Below, in pieces: positions 16,488 to 23,219 of a DNA stretch of 32,174 nucleotides (position 1 is the stretch's first letter; each line of letters begins with the position of its first letter). A program made the translations under genes and the position numbers. Source of the stretch: an uncultured Porphyromonadaceae bacterium (GTDB lineage Bacteria > Bacteroidota > Bacteroidia > Bacteroidales > Muribaculaceae). Location: positions 1-32,174 of the forward strand of contig CAMWTJ010000004.1 in NCBI GenBank assembly GCA_947177185.1, read 5' to 3'. The notes under the pieces were generated by a model. It ran no database searches. It had not been told where the DNA came from and saw nothing but the letters and a program-made list of their open reading frames with translations.

Positions 16488-18908
16488 TTATCGGTAAAAA
16501 AATTGCAGAACGCGTGTTGTGCCGGCAGGCACATCGAGCTCTATATATTCCGTGGCTTTTCGGGCGCTTTTTCCGTCGACACTGTAGCGGCGGGCTCCTT
16601 CGGGCACGCGGATGCGAAGCTTTTCGTCCGGCCCACCGTGTATGGTCAGCTCATTCGGACGCCCGTCGCTCCACGCAAGGTCTATCGTGGCGCCGCCACG
16701 CACCTTGAAGCCATGCAGTCGGCCTTCCGCCCACGCATCGGGGAGCGCCGGCAGCAGGTGCACGAATCCGTCCTGACTCTGCAGCAGCATCTCTCCTATG
16801 CCGGCGGCTCCGCCCCAGTTGCCGTCCATCTGAAACGGCGGGTGCGAGCAAAACAGGTTGGGGAAAGTGCCCGGGCCGTGCTGGGCGTGCGCGTCCGCAA
16901 ACGCGGGCGTGAGCAGCGCGCGGAACAACTTGTAGGCTCTGTTGCCGTCGCCGAGCCGGGCCCAGAAATTCACTTTCCACGCACGGCTCCACCCGGTGCC
17001 GCCGTCGCCGCGTGTTTCAAGTGTGCGGCGGCACGCGTCGGCAAGTTCGGGAGTAAGGACTGCAGAAATCTGATTGCCGGGATGCAGCGCGTACAGGTGG
17101 CTTACGTGGCGGTGGTGCGGGTCGGTTTCTTCATATTCCTCGAGCCATTCCATGAGGCGGCCGTCTTTTCCAATGAGATGCGGGGGCAGTTGCGACGCCT
17201 CGACGCGCAGCGAGTCGGCAAACTGTGTGTCTATGCCGAGCAGCGACGCTGCTTCGGCGGTGTTGCTGAATAGTTCGCGCACTATCTGAGAGTCCATGGC
17301 CGGGCCCATGCACACGCTTATGGGGGTGCGGTCGGTGCCGATGTAGAACGAATTCTCCGGCGACGACGTAGGCGCCGTCACGAGCCATCCGTGTTTCGGC
17401 TCGCGTATCATTGTGGAGCGGAAGAACTCTGCCGCGCCTTTCAGTATGGGGTATATCTCCGAAAGATACTGGCGGTCGGCCGTGTAGAGGAAGTGCTCCC
17501 ACAGATGAGCGCAGAGCCAGGCGCCGCCTGTGTTGGTGGCGCCCCACGAGGGGTGCTGTCCGGGGTCGGTATATCCCCAGGGATTTGTCATCATGTGCAT
17601 CACCCAGCCGCGGGCTTTGGGCCCGTAGAACACCTTGGCGGTGTGCTCGCCTTGCGCCACCGACCGCCGCACAAGGTCAATCAGCGGGCCGTGCAGCTCG
17701 CTGAGATTGCCGGGCTCCACGGGCCAGTGGTTCATCTGCACGTTTATGTTGGTGTGATAGTCGCCGTTCCAGGGGGTATAAATGCCGTTGGCCCATAGCC
17801 CCTGCAGGTTGGGAGGCAGGCATCCGGGCAGAGTGCTGCATATGAGCAGATAGCGTCCGTAGTTGTAGTACAGGGCTGCCAGCGAAGGGTCGTCGGCCGA
17901 TGCGAACTCGCGTATGCGCCTGTCGGTGGGCAGGGCGGCTGCGGCGCCGCGGGGCAGCTGTACGCCGGCGCGGTCGAACAGCTCGCGGTGCAGCGTTATG
18001 CCTTCGGCTTTGGCGGCTTCAAAATCGGCGCGGGCCATGGCATCTGTCACAGCGTTGGAGGCAGCGGTGGCATACATGGCTCCGAACAGGTAATCGGTGG
18101 CGGCTCCGATTATTATGTAGGCTTCGTCGGCGCCGGTCACGGCAAGTGTGGAATCCGTGGATGCGGTGCGGGCCCCGGCTCCGACCGCGCAAAGGCCTGC
18201 CACCATCGAATATTTCATGCCTTCCACGCCCTCCATGCCACTGTCGAGCGTGCCGTAGAGTTCCAGCCTGTCGTGGCCGCATGCCCGCACGGTGGCCCGC
18301 TCGGGGCGGGATAGCGTGGCTGTGAAATTCACGCTTCCGGGGCCCGACGACGCCACGCGGTAGACCATCACGTTGCCTTCGCGCGGCACATAGCACTCCT
18401 GCACGTAATCGGTGCCGTTCATTCTATAGGCCGTGTAGGCGCAGGCCTCCGAGAGGTCAAGCCAGCGGCAGTAGTTTTCGGCGGTCGCAGCTCCGGGATA
18501 GCTGAACGCGATATTCAGGTCGGCCAGCATCTGATATGTGCCGTAGGTACCGCCGTCGGTGGTCATGGTGGGGACAAACGTGGTGTACATCAGCTCCTGA
18601 GCCTCGCGGTTTCGGCCTTCGAGCAGCAGCTGCTGTATCTCGGGCAGGCTTTCGGCTGCCGCGGGATTGTCGTAGCATGCCCGCGAGCCGCTCCACATGC
18701 TGATTTCGTTGAGCACGATATGCTCGTTGTGCGGGTTGCCGTAAGGCATCATGCCGAGGCGTCCGTTGCCCACCGGCACCGTTTCCTCCCATATGGCGGC
18801 CGGCGATTCGTACCAGAGAGTTTTTTCGGGGCTCAGCGACGGAGGCGCTGCCGATACTGAAAGAGAAACCGCAGCGAGTGCGATGGCAAACATGGAGTGT
18901 GCGTTCAT
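16488..18908 (-). CDS. Glycoside hydrolase family 95 (alpha-L-fucosidase / alpha-L-galactosidase)
   Basis: This 806-residue exported glycosidase has a signal peptide (residues 1-20). It begins with the GH95 N-terminal sandwich (WYESPAAIWEETVPVGNGRLG, MPYGNPHNEHIVLNEISMWSG). The catalytic (alpha/alpha)6 barrel follows. NINVQMN at 387-393 matches the asparagine pair that activates water in the family (Asn387 and Asn389). SSPENS holds the likely acid Glu518. FQMDGNWGG at 692-700 holds the conserved Asp695. Family members release alpha-1,2-L-fucose or L-galactose from host or plant glycans. The specific sugar cannot be fixed by eye. It is transcribed divergently from dnaX, has an unusual hairpin-rich leader, and is followed by a small membrane protein gene. 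No SusC/D is nearby. Confidence 0.93.
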   Translation of the reverse strand: MNAHSMFAIALAAVSLSVSAAPPSLSPEKTLWYESPAAIWEETVPVGNGRLGMMPYGNPHNEHIVLNEISMWSGSRACYDNPAAAESLPEIQQLLLEGRNREAQELMYTTFVPTMTTDGGTYGTYQMLADLNIAFSYPGAATAENYCRWLDLSEACAYTAYRMNGTDYVQECYVPREGNVMVYRVASSGPGSVNFTATLSRPERATVRACGHDRLELYGTLDSGMEGVEGMKYSMVAGLCAVGAGARTASTDSTLAVTGADEAYIIIGAATDYLFGAMYATAASNAVTDAMARADFEAAKAEGITLHRELFDRAGVQLPRGAAAALPTDRRIREFASADDPSLAALYYNYGRYLLICSTLPGCLPPNLQGLWANGIYTPWNGDYHTNINVQMNHWPVEPGNLSELHGPLIDLVRRSVAQGEHTAKVFYGPKARGWVMHMMTNPWGYTDPGQHPSWGATNTGGAWLCAHLWEHFLYTADRQYLSEIYPILKGAAEFFRSTMIREPKHGWLVTAPTSSPENSFYIGTDRTPISVCMGPAMDSQIVRELFSNTAEAASLLGIDTQFADSLRVEASQLPPHLIGKDGRLMEWLEEYEETDPHHRHVSHLYALHPGNQISAVLTPELADACRRTLETRGDGGTGWSRAWKVNFWARLGDGNRAYKLFRALLTPAFADAHAQHGPGTFPNLFCSHPPFQMDGNWGGAAGIGEMLLQSQDGFVHLLPALPDAWAEGRLHGFKVRGGATIDLAWSDGRPNELTIHGGPDEKLRIRVPEGARRYSVDGKSARKATEYIELDVPAGTTRVLQFFYR

Positions 18909-18944
18909 TGGTATTTCTGCGTGAAAGCCCGTGGCGGCGGGCGG

Positions 18945-18994
18945 GTTAGGGGCATGCGGCGCCGCGTGCCCCCTAAGCGGGGGCGGCGCCTAAC
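18945..18994 (-). promoter_or_regulatory. Structured GC-rich 5' leader of the GH95 mRNA with two competing pairings
   Basis: GGGGCATGCGGC (18949-18960) and GCCGCGTGCCCC (18961-18972) form a nearly perfect inverted repeat, extended by TTA/TAA with a one-base bulge. The segment GTTAGG (18945-18950) can instead pair with CCTAAC (18989-18994). The two folds share one arm, so they exclude each other. The promoter box lies at 19001-19008 and the ATG at 18908, so all of this is in the leader. No U run follows, so it is not a plain terminator. Confidence 0.5.
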
Positions 18995-19000
18995 ACACCA

Positions 19001-19008
19001 CAAAAATA
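19001..19008 (-). promoter_or_regulatory. -7 promoter element of the GH95 gene
   Basis: TATTTTTG on the minus strand matches TAnnTTTG. It predicts a leader of about 85-90 bases. A TTTG on the same strand (19035-19038) is 26 bases upstream, wider than usual, so the promoter may be weak or need an activator. It is back to back with the dnaX promoter. Confidence 0.55.
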
Positions 19009-19023
19009 CGCATTTTTTTCGGA

Positions 19024-19055
19024 TTTGAAAAGTCCAAAAATAATTGTTACCTTTG
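19024..19055 (+). promoter_or_regulatory. dnaX promoter (complete -33/-7)
   Basis: TTTG at 19024-19027, a 20-base spacer, and TACCTTTG at 19048-19055 give a full Bacteroidota promoter. The ATG is at 19063, 7 bases after the box, so the transcript should have little or no leader. Confidence 0.8.
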
Positions 19056-19062
19056 CATTGAT

Positions 19063-20838
19063 ATGGAAAACTATATAGTATCGGCACGTAAATATCGTCC
19101 GTCGACGTTTGCGAGTGTGGTGGGACAGCAGGCGCTGACCGCCACGCTGAAAAACGCTATCGCTACCGACAGGCTGGCTCACGCCTACCTGTTCTGCGGG
19201 TCGCGTGGTGTGGGCAAGACGTCGTGTGCGCGTATTTTTGCCAAGACCATCAACTGCACGAACCGCACCCCCGACGGCGAGGCGTGCAATGAGTGCCCGT
19301 CGTGCCGCGAGTTCAACCAGAACCGCTCGTTCAATATCTCGGAGCTCGACGCTGCCAGCAACAACAGCGTGGACGATGTGCGCGACCTGATAGACCAGGT
19401 GCAGGTGCCTCCTGTCGACGGCCGCTACCGCGTGTTTATCGTCGACGAGGTGCATATGCTGTCGTCGCAGGCGTTCAACGCGTTCCTCAAGACGCTGGAG
19501 GAACCGCCCGCACACGCGGTGTTTATCCTCGCCACCACGGAGAAGCATAAAATAATACCCACCATACTCTCGCGCTGTCAGATATTCGATTTCAACCGCA
19601 TTTCGGTGTCCGACATCGTGGCCCACCTGTCGTCGGTGGCCGCGGCCGAGGGCATACAGGCTGAAACGGCGGCACTGGGCGTGATAGCCCGCAAGGCCGA
19701 CGGCGCCATGCGCGATGCGTTGTCGATATTCGACCAGGTGGCGGCGTCGTCGCGGGGCAATATCACCTACAAGAGCACCATCGAGAACCTGAACGTGCTC
19801 GACCACGCGTATTATTCGCGTCTGATCGACGCTTTCGCCGCTGCCGACGTGGCCTCGTCCCTGCTGATATACAAAGAGGTGCGCGACAAAGGCTTCGACT
19901 CGCTCTTTTTTGTCAACGGCCTTGCGCAATATCTGCGCGACCTTATGGTGGCTGCCGACCCGAAGACGCGCGTTCTGCTGGAGGCCGACGATGCCGTGCG
20001 CGACGAAATGGCCGCGGTGGCGGCAAAGTGCACCCCGCAGTTCTTTTACAGCGCTCTCGACCTGTGCAACAGCACCGACCTTAACTACCGTCAGGCAGCC
20101 AACAAGCAGCTGCTTGTGGAGCTGATGCTCATAAAGCTGTGCCAACGATTCAGCCCCTCGCCCGATAAAGCCACTGCGAGCAGTGGCGAGGGGCAGCTGA
20201 AACCGCTCGCACCCGCCGGGGAGCCGGCTGCTCCCGCCCCGGTAACGCAGCCGCAGCCGCAGCCGCAGCCTGCGGCACCCGCTTCGCCTCCGCAAGCCGC
20301 GCCAAGGCCGGCGCAGGCTCCGGCAGCGGCAGCCGCTGCGGGCCGTGCTCCCGTGCCTCCTCCGCCCGAACCGCCGGCCAGGCCGGGAGCCAAGCCGAGG
20401 CTCAATGTGCCGGGGCTCAGTCTGCGCGGAAATGTGAAGGCGAAAGCCGAGAGTGTGGCGTCGGGGCCGGTGCGCGCGCAGCAGTACACACCAAAGGCCG
20501 TAGAAGAGGCCTGGGCTGCGTTCATAGTCCGCAATCCTTCGGAAAAAATACTGTGCGCCACCATGGAAACGGTGCGCCCGACACATATCGACGCCGACCG
20601 ATGGCTCATGACCGTAGGCAGCACGGCGCAGAAGGAGCTTCTGGAAGAATCGTTGCAGCGCGTGCTCGACCATATGCGCTCGTCGCTGCAGAACGATGGC
20701 TTCTCGCTTGAGATACGTGTGGACGAAGGCGAGCCTTCGCCCGAGATATGGAACCGCTCGGAGCTGCTGGCCCATATGGCTGAGGACTCCGAGGATTTCA
20801 GAAATTTTGTAAAGGAATTCAAGTTGACTCTTGATTGA
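19063..20838 (+). CDS. dnaX: DNA polymerase III subunit gamma/tau
   Basis: This 591-residue clamp-loader ATPase places the sliding clamp on primed DNA. The Walker A is GSRGVGKT (46-53). Zinc cysteines are Cys65, Cys75, Cys78 and Cys81 (CNECPSC). Walker B is VDEVH near 127-131, and sensor 1 / SRC is in TTEKHKIIPTILSRCQ. Domain III ends near residue 360. A low-complexity Pro/Ala/Gln linker follows (about 362-465), then a C-terminal tau-like globular part (EEAWAAFIVRNPSEK to the end). A strong stem-loop lies at the linker start. No A-AAA-AAG slip site is visible there. The stop is followed one base later by the proB ATG. Confidence 0.97.
   Translation: MENYIVSARKYRPSTFASVVGQQALTATLKNAIATDRLAHAYLFCGSRGVGKTSCARIFAKTINCTNRTPDGEACNECPSCREFNQNRSFNISELDAASNNSVDDVRDLIDQVQVPPVDGRYRVFIVDEVHMLSSQAFNAFLKTLEEPPAHAVFILATTEKHKIIPTILSRCQIFDFNRISVSDIVAHLSSVAAAEGIQAETAALGVIARKADGAMRDALSIFDQVAASSRGNITYKSTIENLNVLDHAYYSRLIDAFAAADVASSLLIYKEVRDKGFDSLFFVNGLAQYLRDLMVAADPKTRVLLEADDAVRDEMAAVAAKCTPQFFYSALDLCNSTDLNYRQAANKQLLVELMLIKLCQRFSPSPDKATASSGEGQLKPLAPAGEPAAPAPVTQPQPQPQPAAPASPPQAAPRPAQAPAAAAAAGRAPVPPPPEPPARPGAKPRLNVPGLSLRGNVKAKAESVASGPVRAQQYTPKAVEEAWAAFIVRNPSEKILCATMETVRPTHIDADRWLMTVGSTAQKELLEESLQRVLDHMRSSLQNDGFSLEIRVDEGEPSPEIWNRSELLAHMAEDSEDFRNFVKEFKLTLD
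20153..20194 (+). other. Intragenic stem-loop at the domain III/linker border of dnaX
   Basis: GCCCCTCGCC (20153-20162) and GGCGAGGGGC (20185-20194) are perfect 10-bp complements. Between them CCACTG-CGAG-CAGTGG (20171-20186) is a second, nested hairpin that overlaps the outer arm by two bases. The reading frame runs through it as SPSPDKATASSGEGQ. In the -1 frame a TAA falls inside the loop (20166-20168), and in the +1 frame a TGA follows at 20198-20200. Confidence 0.65.
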
Positions 20839-20839
20839 T

Positions 20840-21955
20840 ATGACCGACTGCAAAAGAGTTACTATCAAAATAGGCAGCAATGTGCTCACGCGCCGCGACG
20901 GCATGCTGGACTTTACCCGCATGAGCGCTATCGTCGACCAGATAGCCGGGCTGCGCGAGGCAGGCATCGAAGTGGTGCTTGTGTCCTCAGGCGCTGTGGC
21001 GTCGGGGCGCGGCGAGCTGCGCGACATTGTGGATGCGTCAGGACTCGACGACGTTTCTGCGCGTCAGTTGTTCAGTGCCGTTGGGCAGGCAAAGCTCATA
21101 AACAGATATTTCGAGCTGTTCCGCGACCACCGGCTTGTGTGCGGACAGGTGCTCGCCACCAAGGAAAACCTATCTACCCGCCGGCACTACCTCAACCAGC
21201 AGCGCTGTGTCGAGGTGATGCTGCGCAACGGCGTGGTGCCCGTGGTCAATGAAAACGACACCGTGAGCGTCACTGAACTGATGTTTACCGACAACGACGA
21301 ACTCTCGGGGCTGATGGCCACCATGACCGATTCCGACGCCCTGATAATACTCAGCAATATCGACGGCATCTATACCGGCGACCCTTCAGACCCGGCTTCG
21401 GAACTGATTTCGGTGGTGGAGCAGGATGCCGACGTGTCGGCATGCATCAGCACGTCGCGTTCGTCGCTGGGCCGCGGAGGCATGACCACCAAATACCGCA
21501 TAGCCCGTAAGGTCGCGGCCGAAGGCGTGGCCGTGGTGATAGCCAACGGCAAGCGCGACGGTGTGCTCACGTCGCTGCTGCTGCCCTCCGACGCCGAAGC
21601 GGTGCCCCACACGCTGTTTCGCCCGGCGCAGACACGCCCCAGCAGCCTGCGCAAGTGGATAGCGCACAGCGACAGCTTTGCCAAAGGCGCCGTGCGTGTG
21701 AACCACGGAGCCGCGGAGGCGCTGCGGGCCGGCGGAGCTTCGCTGCTGGCCGTGGGGGCGACGGATATAGACGGCGATTTCGAGCGCGACGATATAGTGC
21801 GTGTGCTTGCGCCGGACGGCTCCACAGTGGCATGGGGGCGTTGCGCCTACGATGCCGCCGAAGCACGCGCCGCGCTCGGTGTTTCCGGGCAGCGGCCGCT
21901 GATTCATGCCGATTATCTTTATGTAGACGAAACGGATCTTTTCCGTGATAAATAG
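20840..21955 (+). CDS. proB: Glutamate 5-kinase
   Basis: This 371-residue enzyme phosphorylates L-glutamate with ATP, the first step of proline synthesis. The amino-acid-kinase domain has VTIKIGSNVLT at the start, VLVSSGAVASGRGEL, VNENDTVSV and FTDNDELSGLMATM. It ends with the C-terminal PUA domain, about residues 270-360 (KGAVRVNHGAAEAL... DFERDDIVRVL). I chose the ATG at 20840, one base after the dnaX stop; an in-frame TTG at 20831 would overlap dnaX by 8 bases and add three residues. It is coupled to dnaX upstream and proA downstream (15 bases). Confidence 0.97.
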   Translation: MTDCKRVTIKIGSNVLTRRDGMLDFTRMSAIVDQIAGLREAGIEVVLVSSGAVASGRGELRDIVDASGLDDVSARQLFSAVGQAKLINRYFELFRDHRLVCGQVLATKENLSTRRHYLNQQRCVEVMLRNGVVPVVNENDTVSVTELMFTDNDELSGLMATMTDSDALIILSNIDGIYTGDPSDPASELISVVEQDADVSACISTSRSSLGRGGMTTKYRIARKVAAEGVAVVIANGKRDGVLTSLLLPSDAEAVPHTLFRPAQTRPSSLRKWIAHSDSFAKGAVRVNHGAAEALRAGGASLLAVGATDIDGDFERDDIVRVLAPDGSTVAWGRCAYDAAEARAALGVSGQRPLIHADYLYVDETDLFRDK

Positions 21956-21970
21956 CAGTAACAATCACCT

Positions 21971-23206
21971 ATGAACGATACTTATAAAAACGCTCGTGCC
22001 GCGGCAGTAAGCCTGCAGGCACTTGACACCGACACCGTGAACGCCACCCTGATGGCTTTGGCCGACGATATAGAGGCCAACACATCCGGGCTGCTTGCCG
22101 CAAATGCGGCAGACATGGAGCGTATGGCTCCCGACAATCCCAAGCGCGACCGCCTGGCGCTTTCGCCTGAGCGTATAGCCGATATCGCCGCCGGCGTGCG
22201 CGCCGTGGCGGAGCTGCCCTCGCCGCTGGGGCGTGTGCTTGCCCAGTGGACGCGCCCCAACGGCATGACCATCAGCAAGGTGAGTGTGCCTTTCGGCGTG
22301 ATAGGCGTTATTTACGAGGCGCGGCCCAACGTGACGTTTGATGTGTTCGCCCTTTGTTTCAAGGCCGGAAACGCCGTGCTGCTCAAAGGCGGGCACGAGG
22401 CCGCCGAAACCAACAAGGTGGCCATCGGCATCATACGCGGGGCTCTCGAGCGCACCGGCATCACGCCCGACGCCGCCGGCCTTCTGCCCGACGGACGCGA
22501 GGCCACTGCCGAACTGCTCGGTGCGCGCGACTATGTGGACCTTATTATCCCGCGCGGAAGCCGCGCGCTCATAGATTATGTGCGCGAGCAAAGCCGTGTG
22601 CCGGTGATAGAAACGGGCGCAGGTGTGTGCCATACCTATTTCCATGCGTCAGGCGACATTGCCACCGCGCGCGACATTGTGCTCAACGCCAAGACGCGGC
22701 GTGTGAGCGTGTGCAATGCCCTCGACTGTCTGCTCGTGGACCGCGGATGCCTGCAGGCGCTTCCGGCCGTGTGCTATCCGCTGCCCGAGCATCAGGTGCA
22801 TATCTATGCCGACGACGATGCCTATGCCGCCCTCGACGGGGCATATCCATATCTGCATCATGCCACAGAGGACGATTACGGACGCGAGTGGCTGGACTAT
22901 AAGATGACCCTTGTGACCGTGGACGGCATAGACGAGGCCCTGGACTTTATAGCCCGCAACGGTTCGCACCACAGCGAGTGCATAGTGGCCGAGAACCGCG
23001 ACGCTATCGCGAGGTTTCAGCGCGATGTGGACGCGGCGTGTGTCTACGCCAATGTTTCCACGGCGTTTACCGACGGCGGCCAGTTCGGCTTCGGCGCGGA
23101 GATAGGCATAAGCACGCAGAAGCTGCACGCACGCGGCCCCATGGCGCTTCCCGAAATCACCACTTACAAGTATCTGATCACCGGCTCGGGGCAGACGCGC
23201 TCCTGA
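21971..23206 (+). CDS. proA: Glutamate-5-semialdehyde dehydrogenase (gamma-glutamyl phosphate reductase)
   Basis: This 411-residue aldehyde-dehydrogenase-fold enzyme reduces gamma-glutamyl phosphate with NADPH, the step after ProB. Marks in order are VPFGVIGVIYEARPNVTFD (oxyanion/NADP region), ALCFKAGNAVLLKGGHEA, DLIIPRGSRALI, PVIETGAGVCHTYFH, and the catalytic-cysteine motif RRVSVCNALDCLLVD. The end GAEIGISTQKLHARGPMAL is standard. Length is typical. proC is not in the window. It ends 13 bases before the convergent GH127 gene, too close for a separate terminator. Confidence 0.97.
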   Translation: MNDTYKNARAAAVSLQALDTDTVNATLMALADDIEANTSGLLAANAADMERMAPDNPKRDRLALSPERIADIAAGVRAVAELPSPLGRVLAQWTRPNGMTISKVSVPFGVIGVIYEARPNVTFDVFALCFKAGNAVLLKGGHEAAETNKVAIGIIRGALERTGITPDAAGLLPDGREATAELLGARDYVDLIIPRGSRALIDYVREQSRVPVIETGAGVCHTYFHASGDIATARDIVLNAKTRRVSVCNALDCLLVDRGCLQALPAVCYPLPEHQVHIYADDDAYAALDGAYPYLHHATEDDYGREWLDYKMTLVTVDGIDEALDFIARNGSHHSECIVAENRDAIARFQRDVDAACVYANVSTAFTDGGQFGFGAEIGISTQKLHARGPMALPEITTYKYLITGSGQTRS

Positions 23207-23219
23207 CGGCAGCGCGCGT

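Noticed and set aside
20100-20200. Classical dnaX slippery heptamer (A AAA AAG)
   Set aside because: No such sequence is present upstream of the stem-loop, so ordinary -1 frameshifting is not supported by sequence alone.
20831-20839. TTG start for proB
   Set aside because: The ATG nine bases later (20840) gives the normal ProB N-terminus and sits one base from the dnaX stop.
18973-21027. A 684-codon open frame on the minus strand across dnaX
   Set aside because: It is antisense to dnaX and the start of proB, has low-complexity His/Arg/Gly-rich composition, and matches no family. It is a shadow of GC-rich codon use.
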